A DNA stretch of 35,205 bases from a virus, in the IMG/VR virus record IMGVR_UViG_3300035564_000074, positions 1-35,205 of that record, one strand, 5' to 3'. Shown here piece after piece: positions 9,501 through 15,213 of the stretch. Both the position numbers and the translations under genes were made by a program. Under the pieces are notes generated by a model. It was not told the origin of the DNA and did no database searches. It was given only the letters and a program-made list of their open reading frames with translations. Within the stretch, counting starts at the first letter, position 1; each line of letters starts with the position of its first letter.

Positions 9501-11013
9501 GGCGTGGAAAACAAGGGTATCAATTCGCACTGCCGAACTGGAAGAAAAGCTAGCAGATAATGATTTCTCGACAAAGACCCGTAAAACCGTTCAGTTAGAT
9601 GCTCACGCACAAAAGCTCAAGGCATACAACGAGCGGGTCAAGCAGGAGTATCAAGGTAAACTTGAACAGGACAGACTATCGAAGCGCAGTCGTGGCGAGA
9701 AGATGCGCGACACATATCTCAAGTGGTATCGCAATATCTGGATACTATCCAGCCCAAGAGTGTTCGCAAAGCTATCCAGTGCCGCCGTGGCGAGATTTGC
9801 AACAGAGCCGGTAATGGAAATGGTGGGAACCGGTATAGCCAAGGTGCTTCCAAGATTAGCAAAGATGGCTCCCCGACATGGTGCTGGCAGTATAGATGCA
9901 GAGGCGGCGGTAATTGCCGAAGTTTGGAGCGGTTCGATACGGGCAATGAAATCAACCGTTAAGACGGGTAGCCAAGACTTCGATGTTCTATATGGCGGCA
10001 AATATAAGTTGCCGCCGGAAGCGGTGGAATTTGTCGGGCGTCTGCACGGGATGATGAAGGCTCCTGTAAAGCTAGCCGAATTTACCCGGTCGTTCCACAA
10101 GCGTATGGCGTGGGAAATGAGGAATGGCGCGGATGGCACTGACCCCGTAGTTCAGATGCGGGTCGGCATGGCCGCAGCACAAGACGCAAACGCCTCTATA
10201 TTCCTGCAAAAGAACTCGCTTGTCGAGGGCTACAAGAGGTTCATGTCGTCGCTGGAAGAAACAAGTAAAGTCACTGGCCGCAAGAAGCCTTTTGCCTATA
10301 CTGCTGCAACCTTGATTCGGCTCAAGTTGCCCATAATGACTGTGCCGACAAACATAGTTGCCGAAGTGCTTGAGCTTGGATTTGGCGCAGTTCCCGGCGC
10401 AACAAAAGCTGCATTTGCTTATGCAAGAGGGATTGAGAGCCTTAAGCCCGAAGAAGCAGACTTAATCATGCGATTGCTCAAACGTGGTTCTGTTGGACTT
10501 GGAGTTATGGCCCTTGGTATTATGGCACACGACAATGTTGGCGGATTCTGGCAGCGGGGCGAGAAGCGAAAGAAGGGCGAACCGATGCCCGGAGAAGTGA
10601 AGGTTTTTGGCGAAACCATAGACAAGGTGTGGCTACACAATCCCTATATGGTAACGCTTGACCTTGGCGCAACCGCTGGTCGCGTGGCGACCTCCAAGAT
10701 GTCTAAAGCAGACAGGGAGGCTCAGGGCATGAGTATTGGAATGGTCAAGGCGCTGCTTGGCCTGACAGAAGAAGTGCCGTTCATTAGGGAGGCTGCCGAT
10801 ACGTCTAAGCTGTTTGAGGGGCATCCGATGGATGTTATTGGCGCGAATATCGAGCCATTGGTTGTTCCACAGGGCGTTCAATACATGGCACAGAAATTCG
10901 ACGTAGATGCACAGGGCAAGCCTATTAAGCGAGAGGCGCATGGCATCACAGAACAAATCAAGGCCGCAACGCCCGGACTCCGTGAAACATTACCTAAGAA
11001 GAAAAAGAAATGA
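6538..11013 (+). CDS. Very large internal virion / polyvalent-type ejection protein
   Basis: 1491 residues, the largest gene in the window. The N-terminus MPDVFDTIQEAPKAKGDIFD is typical of phage ejection proteins. Residues about 100-310 are amphipathic with small hydrophobic patches. Residues about 390-1010 are long charged coiled coil (ADALRAERDALKEDVDAMFG, LVAARARRDALKAELEHLQE). Residues about 1040-1480 include hydrophobic helices around PIMTVPTNIVAEVLELGFGA and GLGVMALGIMAHDNVGGFW. The tail TLPKKKKK is strongly basic. This order fits a T7 gp16-like or large-polyvalent-protein role, crossing the envelope and guiding DNA in. No lysozyme or transglycosylase catalytic motif was found. The stop overlaps the next start (ATGA). 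Confidence 0.65.
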   Translation: MPDVFDTIQEAPKAKGDIFDNVSTPVEPGISSQEMAVQARDDFKKATDLNQPLGAFPPRWTQAQVDDAPTYYGVNVTRAKPPEHPTEAEHASSLGLVERYIQQFYNYGVASVANTVTKLSKQMHAFNAPIKREPVLGFDTGVSQDQALAELRGMKDWTALQRIQNSPEGWSVPVPFAKSFTEKLVDAGAGLHAFATQLMTAQAALKGAGFVSKSPMVNDMLAWEATGQANGQKPGHGTAMFIGLALTGYAPNKAVSLAMQSGGFGGLTYLQTGDPEAAAIQAAIPVAMAGLHINPGMWSKFSPEQRIQFANEALRRTIPQERLASVVNLAKQLPQAVETPAAAIEAKEAATPVSTPGQPQTQATGAAVKPETAEGPITKPQEVVEPIDTEATRVTGIKNAIVDQERAGRGLPPMLTSPEVTNDATWQRAMKEVELDPEKPARVARELAENPRPATLDEEAMLFHRAVTLNNDFEKAAQDQIDAQGRGDEVAVAEARGRLAKLSDDLQQLDTARKTSGEEWGRTGQFRQRLMAEDYSLAAMETKTRAANDGRPLTDAQRAEIKDLHDRIAATQKAHDDYVAQTEVRLRQLEIDRQIADVSAPKAEQPAPKTKGYGSRNKLVTTEDYEKTKAAFLKRQRGQLSAGIDPKYLADLAKMGAYHIEAGLRDFAAWSQTLINELGDSVKPYLDAAYKESLKQIGTEQQKAATAGLKAGIAQKRELPEMTRFIQKLSESFVQQGITEREPLIDAVHAVLKEIQPGISRRETMDAISGYGKYKRLDNDQIKSQLRDLKGQMQQVGKLQDMASKLPPKKTGVERRLPSDEERRLIQLVNEAKKKGGFQVTDPETQLKSALAAVKTRLRNSIADLEFQLASGKRIVKTKTAVPTDTEADALRAERDALKEDVDAMFGARQLTDAQRVSIAMKSVQRSITEYERRIAAGELEAPARESKTPETPELVAARARRDALKAELEHLQELANPKKSPEELALQAWKTRVSIRTAELEEKLADNDFSTKTRKTVQLDAHAQKLKAYNERVKQEYQGKLEQDRLSKRSRGEKMRDTYLKWYRNIWILSSPRVFAKLSSAAVARFATEPVMEMVGTGIAKVLPRLAKMAPRHGAGSIDAEAAVIAEVWSGSIRAMKSTVKTGSQDFDVLYGGKYKLPPEAVEFVGRLHGMMKAPVKLAEFTRSFHKRMAWEMRNGADGTDPVVQMRVGMAAAQDANASIFLQKNSLVEGYKRFMSSLEETSKVTGRKKPFAYTAATLIRLKLPIMTVPTNIVAEVLELGFGAVPGATKAAFAYARGIESLKPEEADLIMRLLKRGSVGLGVMALGIMAHDNVGGFWQRGEKRKKGEPMPGEVKVFGETIDKVWLHNPYMVTLDLGATAGRVATSKMSKADREAQGMSIGMVKALLGLTEEVPFIREAADTSKLFEGHPMDVIGANIEPLVVPQGVQYMAQKFDVDAQGKPIKREAHGITEQIKAATPGLRETLPKKKKK

Positions 11014-12254
11014 AGCTGATATTAGCAGGTGAACATGGCGAAGGCGTGGCGCTCGCTCTGCGGATGCAGAATGAGGGTAGCGAAGTTAGTCTGTTCGTTA
11101 AGGACAAAGAGGCCAAAGACCTTTACAAAGGCATCGTTCCCCGCGTAGATAATCTTAATAACATAGACAAGGACACCATTGTAATCTTCGACACCGTGAA
11201 GTTCGGCAAGTTGGCAGACCAGATGCGCAAGGACGGGTATAAATTATACGGTGCATCACAGATAGCCGACGACCTTGAACTTGACAGGGCTTTTGGTTTG
11301 CCCGTAGCACATGACAATGGTATTGAAGTGCCCACATGGGAAGAATTTAAGGACTTCGACAGTGCCATAGAGTTCATGGAAGAAGTGGATGCACCATACG
11401 TATGTAAACCCGAAGCAAACAAAGAGGGCATCCAGACTTACGTTTCCAGCAGCGCCGAAGATATGATTGAAATGCTTGAGTTCTACCGCGAGAAATGGAC
11501 TACCGGCGTAGACTTCATATTGCAGGAAGTGATTGAAGGGACAGAGGTATCCAGTGAAATATGGTGCGTCAACGGCCTCATCGTGCCGAACAGTTATAAC
11601 AACACATGGGAAACAAAGCGGCTGATGAACAATGACCTTGGCCCCAATACGGGGTGTATGAGCAGCGTGGTCAAGTTCAATGCCCTGCCGTGGCTCTACG
11701 ATAAGACGTTCGCCAAGTTGGAGCTGTGGTTGCGTCAGGTAAAATATAACGGGCCGCTGGATATTAACTGCATGGTCAAGGATGGAGAGCCATACTTCTT
11801 GGAGTGGACGGCCCGAATGGGGTACAGCGCCATCTATGCCTTTGCCGCCGGACTTAACCGCGACCTGTCAGAGTTCTTTTCCACGCTGGCTACCGGCGAT
11901 ATGCCGATACTTGAGCCGTCAGAGAACTGGCTTGGCGCTCTGCGAATATCAATACCCCCGTATCCAGCCGAAGATTGTAAGTGTTCCGCTGGCAGGCCAG
12001 CAAGAGACTTAGAGGACTCAGAGAACATCTGGCCGCTGGATATAATGCACGACGGCGAGAGAACGGTAACGAGCGGCTACGATGGGATTGTCTGTGAAGT
12101 GACAGGCCAATCCGAAACACTTGACGGCCTGCACGATGAGCTATATGATATTGCCGACGCCTTGGAGATACCGGACAAGCAATATCGCACTGACGCGATA
12201 GAACATGCCAAAGACCGAATCGAGCAACTTGAAGGTATGTCGCCAGATGAGTAG
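11010..12254 (+). CDS. ATP-grasp enzyme resembling PurD (phosphoribosylamine-glycine ligase)
   Basis: 414 residues, the normal length for PurD. An N-terminal Rossmann-like part (KLILAGEHGEGVALALRMQ) is followed by an ATP-grasp fold. Visible are the ATP lysine in VCKPEANKEG (131-140), the LQEVIEGTEVSSEIW strand pair (171-185) and the PurD-type loop LGPNTGCMSS (210-219). GPLDINCMVKDGEPYFLEW (248-266) carries the metal-binding acidic residue. The PurD signature R-F-G-D-P-E is replaced by R-M-G-Y-S-A (269-274), so the acceptor substrate has probably changed. ATP-grasp enzymes join a carboxylate to an amine or thiol through an acyl phosphate. The gene overlaps the ejection-protein stop (ATGA) and no purine genes are near, so a role in modifying virion or host surface is possible but unproven. 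Confidence 0.75.
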   Translation: MKLILAGEHGEGVALALRMQNEGSEVSLFVKDKEAKDLYKGIVPRVDNLNNIDKDTIVIFDTVKFGKLADQMRKDGYKLYGASQIADDLELDRAFGLPVAHDNGIEVPTWEEFKDFDSAIEFMEEVDAPYVCKPEANKEGIQTYVSSSAEDMIEMLEFYREKWTTGVDFILQEVIEGTEVSSEIWCVNGLIVPNSYNNTWETKRLMNNDLGPNTGCMSSVVKFNALPWLYDKTFAKLELWLRQVKYNGPLDINCMVKDGEPYFLEWTARMGYSAIYAFAAGLNRDLSEFFSTLATGDMPILEPSENWLGALRISIPPYPAEDCKCSAGRPARDLEDSENIWPLDIMHDGERTVTSGYDGIVCEVTGQSETLDGLHDELYDIADALEIPDKQYRTDAIEHAKDRIEQLEGMSPDE

Positions 12255-12334
12255 TAGAATCCATTATCGAATTTACAGGGCTTTGCCCACTACCATACTA
12301 ACGTCCGATAAGCAACAATGAGGATATGAAGACA

Positions 12335-12589
12335 ATGGCAAAACAACAAAAAGCGTGTAATGACCTATTCAATTTGCATTGCAAGGAAGAATTTTCCGAC
12401 ATCAAAGAGGGTATCGGCGAACTCAAAAAAATCCTAATGGGCAACGGCAAGCCGGGCATCAAGAGCGACGTGGAATGGTGCGTGGACAAAATCAAGGGTA
12501 TGTTGTGGGCAGGGGCGATTATCATCACTCCCGTTCTTGGCGTACTCGGCTATGAACTTGTCAGGATGATTGCAAACCATAAACCATAG
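12335..12589 (+). CDS. Small single-pass membrane protein, possible lysis accessory
   Basis: 84 residues from ATG 12335, which lies 10 bases after GAGGA (12320-12324). An in-frame ATG at 12326 is only one base from that site and is less likely. The N-terminal 50 residues are a charged helix (ACNDLFNLHCKEEFSDIKEG), followed by one membrane segment (MLWAGAIIITPVLGVLGYEL) and a short HKP tail. This coiled-coil-then-anchor plan, at the end of the late operon and before another membrane protein, is common in phage lysis-region proteins (XhlA-like). That role is inferred. Confidence 0.6.
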   Translation: MAKQQKACNDLFNLHCKEEFSDIKEGIGELKKILMGNGKPGIKSDVEWCVDKIKGMLWAGAIIITPVLGVLGYELVRMIANHKP

Positions 12590-12596
12590 GAGACTT

Positions 12597-13130
12597 ATGA
12601 AAGCGAACATAATCACACTGGCCCTTATTCTGCTGTTGACATTGATTGCAGCTTATGTGCTTGGCTGCAATGAAGCAGAAAAAAAGCCTGCCGACACCAA
12701 AACAGTGACGACGACCACGACTACAAAAGAACGTATCATTACTGTTGTTCAGAAAGTGCAGGATAACACCGGATGGCTGGTAACAGTTGGTATTATTGTG
12801 GTAGCTGGCGGCGTGGTTCTTTGTCGTATTATCGGAATGACATTGGGTGGCGCGGTTATTGGTGGCGGCCTAGTCCTTGTATTGTTCCCAATGCTGCTGC
12901 CTGTGCTGGCGCAGGAGTTTATGACATATCTGGTATGGGGCGCAAGGATTGCTCTTGTTGGTGTGGTACTGGCGATAGTCTATAAATATCGGCTGGCAAT
13001 CATCGAGGTCGCGCACGGCGTTGACCAAGTGATAAAGCCGTCGCTCGGCAAGAAAAAGGATGAAGTGATGTCGAAGTGGAAACAAAGTCCGTCAACTCAA
13101 AGACTTATTAAGGCTGCACGAAAATACTAG
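12597..13130 (+). CDS. Multi-pass membrane protein with lipoprotein-like N-terminus
   Basis: 177 residues; ATG 12597 follows TAGGAG (12587-12592). The N-terminus has a hydrophobic stretch ending VLGC (TLALILLLTLIAAYVLGC), which resembles a lipobox, then a Thr-rich linker (TVTTTTTTKERI). Three further hydrophobic segments follow (LVTVGIIVVAGGVVLC, LGGAVIGGGLVLVLFPMLLP, WGARIALVGVVLAIVYKY) and a basic tail. It is the last late gene before the terminator, which suggests a holin-like or other lysis role. Without a known family match this stays a hypothesis. Confidence 0.55.
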   Translation: MKANIITLALILLLTLIAAYVLGCNEAEKKPADTKTVTTTTTTKERIITVVQKVQDNTGWLVTVGIIVVAGGVVLCRIIGMTLGGAVIGGGLVLVLFPMLLPVLAQEFMTYLVWGARIALVGVVLAIVYKYRLAIIEVAHGVDQVIKPSLGKKKDEVMSKWKQSPSTQRLIKAARKY

Positions 13131-13162
13131 CGGCTCATGTTCACCCTTTCTCCCTTCAAGAA

Positions 13163-13200
13163 GGCTCGGCTTGTCTCCTCCACAAGTCGGGCCTTTATTC
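13163..13200. terminator. Bidirectional intrinsic terminator between convergent operons
   Basis: Stem GGCTCGGCTTGT (13163-13174) pairs with ACAAGTCGGGCC (13182-13193) over 12 pairs including two G-U, with a 7-base loop. TTTATTC follows on the plus strand and TTCTT on the minus strand. It separates the plus late operon from the convergent HTH gene. Confidence 0.85.
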
Positions 13201-13473
13201 TTGGCCCAACTTGTATTCCTTGATTTTGCGGTACAGTGTCCGTTCGCTGATTCCAAGCTCTTTGGCTGCCAAGTAACGATTGCCCGAATTAGCCCCTAGG
13301 GCCGCAATAACTTCTCGTTTGTATGCCGAGTATATGATAGAGCCAACTGATTTAGTGGATTGCGGGCAATAAACGTTACCTGGTGCGCAATGACTTGAGT
13401 TCAACTGAATATCGTACTCGCGTACAAGCTGCTTGCCAAGATAGACTTTGATATGTAAGACAGGTAGGCTCAT
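13195..13473 (-). CDS. Fis/NtrC-type helix-turn-helix DNA-binding protein
   Basis: 92 residues. The C-terminal 40 (EVIAALGANSGNRYLAAKEL then GISERTLYRKIKEYKL) are a textbook Fis-family HTH (HTH_8), as found at the C-terminus of NtrC-type activators. The AAA+ and receiver domains of that class are absent; the N-terminal 50 residues show only a short KVYLGKQLVREYDI beta-like stretch and two cysteines. It could act as a small nucleoid-like or transcription regulator. It is the last gene of a coupled minus operon (start overlaps the preceding stop, ATGA) and ends inside the shared terminator. Confidence 0.8.
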   Translation of the reverse strand: MSLPVLHIKVYLGKQLVREYDIQLNSSHCAPGNVYCPQSTKSVGSIIYSAYKREVIAALGANSGNRYLAAKELGISERTLYRKIKEYKLGQE

Positions 13474-13592
13474 TCGTCATTCAACATCCTCTCTCTCATT
13501 GCATCCTGCCATTGCCGCTTTCTGCTGCGTATCCACGCTGTGACCAGCACGACGAGGGCAAGGAGAATAAGCGAGACAAGAAGGACTATCAT
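13470..13592 (-). CDS. 40-residue single-span membrane peptide
   Basis: Reads MIVLLVSLILLALVVLVTAW, then a basic stretch RSRKRQWQDAMRERMLNDE. It has one N-terminal membrane helix and a charged cytoplasmic tail. Both ends overlap neighbours by four bases (ATGA), which supports it as a real coupled gene. Function unknown. Confidence 0.7.
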   Translation of the reverse strand: MIVLLVSLILLALVVLVTAWIRSRKRQWQDAMRERMLNDE

Positions 13593-13750
13593 TTGTCGCC
13601 CCTTGCATCCTTATGGACTTGTCGCATAAACTCTGCCATAACCTGTTTGCGCCAATTTGGCTCATCTTTGACAATGCGCACAAGCGGCATCTTTCGCCGC
13701 ACTTCCACCTGATGTATTAGCCCATCGCGGATTGGTTCATCGCTGGTCAT
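13589..13750 (-). CDS. 53-residue unknown protein
   Basis: Starts MTSDEPIRDGLIHQVEVRRK and ends RQVHKDARGDK; a small charged helical protein. Its start overlaps the rusA stop and its stop overlaps the next start, each as ATGA, so it belongs to the same translationally coupled chain. No family recognised. Confidence 0.65.
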   Translation of the reverse strand: MTSDEPIRDGLIHQVEVRRKMPLVRIVKDEPNWRKQVMAEFMRQVHKDARGDK

Positions 13751-14163
13751 AATGAATCTATCATCCTTTCTATTGTAACTTCGGTGCGTGGCACATCGCC
13801 GTATTCCTTACGACATTCGATTTTCCATATCTGTGAATCGTCCTTAAAGAACACGGCATTAAGTGAATCCTGCACAAATTTAATTAAGTTGTCTATATCC
13901 GGCCTGCCAATATGCCTCCATGGCGCAGTATCTCGTAAGCCACGCTTTAAATAATGCGCTTTGGGTCTCGGAAAGAAAAAGTGTAACCTCAACTCTATTG
14001 GCCCTTCCATCGGCTTATCCGGCTTATGCTCATAGGCTATTTTCAGGAAATCATCTTTCAGTGATGCAGAGGGGTCAACTTCCCTGCGGATACCCTTGCC
14101 AAAGAATGTCCGATGTCGTGCTTGGCCGCGCGGGATGCCGGGGACAGTGAAAGTTATGGTCAT
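13747..14163 (-). CDS. rusA: RusA-like Holliday junction resolvase
   Basis: 138 residues from ATG 14163, preceded by CGAGGAAGAA and overlapping the stop of a small upstream peptide gene; the frame extends further upstream but without support. It has the RusA order: TVPGIPRGQARHR at the N-terminus, GPIELRLHFFFPRPKAHY, then the metal-binding core RPDIDNLIKFVQDSLNAVF and KDDSQIWKIECRKEYGD. The conserved acidic residues of D-x-D-N and D-D-S-Q are present. RusA cuts four-way DNA junctions as dimers and in phages resolves recombination or replication intermediates before packaging. It probably works with the NinB-like and SSB-like proteins encoded at 16916-18025. Confidence 0.9.
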   Translation of the reverse strand: MTITFTVPGIPRGQARHRTFFGKGIRREVDPSASLKDDFLKIAYEHKPDKPMEGPIELRLHFFFPRPKAHYLKRGLRDTAPWRHIGRPDIDNLIKFVQDSLNAVFFKDDSQIWKIECRKEYGDVPRTEVTIERMIDSL

Positions 14164-14246
14164 TTCTTCCTCGTCGAATAGGCGTAGAGCCATTTTTCTA
14201 CAAGTATCATTGCCACAATCACAACTATTGCTGTCGGCCAATTCAT
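14160..14246 (-). CDS. 28-residue membrane peptide leading the rusA operon
   Basis: MNWPTAIVVIVAMILVEKWL then YAYSTRKK: one hydrophobic helix and a basic tail. It has its own AGGAG ribosome-binding site (14254-14258) at good spacing and overlaps the rusA start by ATGA. It may be a functional micro-protein or a leader that couples rusA translation. Confidence 0.6.
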   Translation of the reverse strand: MNWPTAIVVIVAMILVEKWLYAYSTRKK

Positions 14247-14270
14247 TAGTATTTCTCCTATTCAAAATAA

Positions 14271-14326
14271 AGGGCCGGATTGGCTGCGACGGAATCTGCA
14301 AGGAATAAATCACAACGTCCGGCCCT
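14271..14326 (-). terminator. Long-loop hairpin with T-rich tail upstream of the rusA operon
   Basis: AGGGCCGGA (14271-14279) and TCCGGCCCT (14318-14326) are perfect 9-bp inverted arms with a 38-base loop. The minus strand continues TTATTTTG, as in an intrinsic terminator. The loop is long for a simple terminator, so this may be an attenuator ahead of the 14246 start. Confidence 0.55.
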
Positions 14327-14336
14327 GTTTTAAGGG

Positions 14337-14376
14337 CAAATAAAAGCCTGTCAGTACGTATCACTCTGACAGACTT
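14337..14376 (-). terminator. Intrinsic terminator downstream of the repeat-protein gene
   Basis: On the minus strand AAGTCTGTCAG (14376-14366) pairs with CTGACAGGCTT (14354-14344) over 11 pairs including one G-U, with an 11-base loop, followed by a TTTTATTT tail. It would end the transcript coming from 14574-15151. Confidence 0.75.
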
Positions 14377-14573
14377 CTGGAGGAATCGCTATCTCATTGC
14401 GAGATAGCTGGGTGATGAGAAATTTCTTATTATTCCGCCGCCTGTGTGCAACGCCACTATCAGCGGCCAATGGTAATGTAGTCTCGTTCGTTATATAAAA
14501 TAGCACTTGTCACACCGGCAGAGAATATCGCAAGTGCGGTACAGCCGAGTATGACAAGTTTTGAAGGATATTG
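14377..14573. other. Gene-free stretch with several inverted repeats
   Basis: No convincing gene is present. Visible structures are an 8-bp hairpin GCTATCTC/GAGATAGC (14388-14408), an enclosing near-perfect pair GGAGGAAT (14379-14386)/ATTCCGCC (14431-14438), the palindrome AGAAATTTCT, and ACTTGTCA (14505-14512)/TGACAAGT (14552-14559) with AT-rich flanks. It may be the 3' region of the repeat-protein transcript or a small structured RNA. Confidence 0.4.
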
Positions 14574-14867
14574 TTATTCTCCAACGCCATCGCCAACGCC
14601 ATAGCCAGAGCCATCGCCAGAGCCAGAGCCATCGCCATCGCCATAGCCAGAGCCATAGCCATCGCCATAGCCATCGCCAGAGCCATAGCCATAGCCATAG
14701 CCATAGCCATAGCCATAGCCAGAGCCATAGCCATAGCCAGAGCCAGAGCCATAGCCAGAGCCATCGCTATCGCCATAGCCAGAGCCAGAGCCATAGCCAT
14801 AGCCAGAGCCATCGCCATAGCCATAGCCAGAGCCAGAGCCACTATAGGTTATTGTTACATCTTCCAT
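14574..14867 (-). CDS. Gly-Tyr-Gly-Ser-Gly-Asp dipeptide-repeat protein
   Basis: 97 residues. After MEDVTITY the protein is almost wholly alternating Gly with Ser, Tyr or Asp (for example GSGSGYGYGDGSGYGYGSGS). The reading frame is chosen because it starts inside the end of the DUF6948-like gene (ATG 14867, overlap 13 bases) and gives a regular protein. From memory, such G-[SYD] repeat proteins occur beside DUF6948 genes in phages and prophages. The repeat could form extended fibres or a phase-separating low-complexity domain; function is unknown. Ser, Tyr and Asp alternate through one- or two-base changes in a hexamer repeat, so length and composition are likely to vary between relatives. 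Confidence 0.65.
   Translation of the reverse strand: MEDVTITYSGSGSGYGYGDGSGYGYGSGSGYGDSDGSGYGSGSGYGYGSGYGYGYGYGYGYGSGDGYGDGYGSGYGDGDGSGSGDGSGYGVGDGVGE
14583..14840. repeat. Degenerate hexamer tandem array (GCCATA / GCCAGA / GCCATC)
   Basis: About forty contiguous 6-base units GCC-A-(T/G)-(A/C) with no spacer, seen directly. They encode the Gly-X dipeptides of the minus-strand protein. The units are in frame throughout, so copy-number changes would preserve the frame. Confidence 0.95.
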
Positions 14868-15151
14868 ATTGGCACCATTTTGATATTGGCCCTGGCGGCT
14901 GGCGTAACATCAAGGATTTCGATTACGCCAAGCAGTTCGGCGCGCGAGACTTCGCATGGAAATTTGCAGCTCGCGGGATTCTTGGTCCCCTCCATAGCTA
15001 ACTGCGACAGGCTAGCCGCCCCCGACCACGACCACAGGCGACGGGCATTGAGCAATACAACCTCTGCTCCCTTGCGAGATTCCAATTCGCCTGCGAACAC
15101 GCCCGCGCTATATGTCCGCACTATGACATATTTCAATTTCTTTTTTGGCAC
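14855..15151 (-). CDS. DUF6948-like phage protein
   Basis: 98 residues from a GTG start (15151) behind GAAAGGAG. The run KYVIVRTYSAGVFAGELESR, NARRLWSWSGAASLSQLAME and NPASCKFPCEVSR matches the widespread DUF6948 family as remembered (RTYSAGV, ARRLWYWsGA, SLsqLA). The function is unknown. It is translationally overlapped by the Gly-repeat protein, so the pair probably acts together. Confidence 0.8.
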   Translation of the reverse strand: MPKKKLKYVIVRTYSAGVFAGELESRKGAEVVLLNARRLWSWSGAASLSQLAMEGTKNPASCKFPCEVSRAELLGVIEILDVTPAARANIKMVPIWKM

Positions 15152-15179
15152 GCTACTTCTCCTTTCAAGATGAGGTTGT

Positions 15180-15213
15180 TATTACTTTCAAAAGCTATGT
15201 CACTGTATCAAAA
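15180..15213 (-). promoter_or_regulatory. Shared-type leader/promoter upstream of the DUF6948-like gene
   Basis: The minus strand reads TTTTGATACAGTGACATAGC then TTTTGAAAG. The AT-rich box, AGCTTTT and purine-rich site recur before many minus-strand genes here. No clear -35 is visible. Confidence 0.5.

Noticed and set aside
14583-14840. CRISPR-like array
   Set aside because: The repeat unit is 6 bp, contiguous and without spacers.
14571-15173. Plus-strand 200-codon frame rich in Ala-Ile/Ala-Arg dipeptides, and other frames across the hexamer array
   Set aside because: All six frames stay open because the 6-bp array lacks stop codons. The minus frame starting at 14867 is coupled to a recognised gene; the others have no support.
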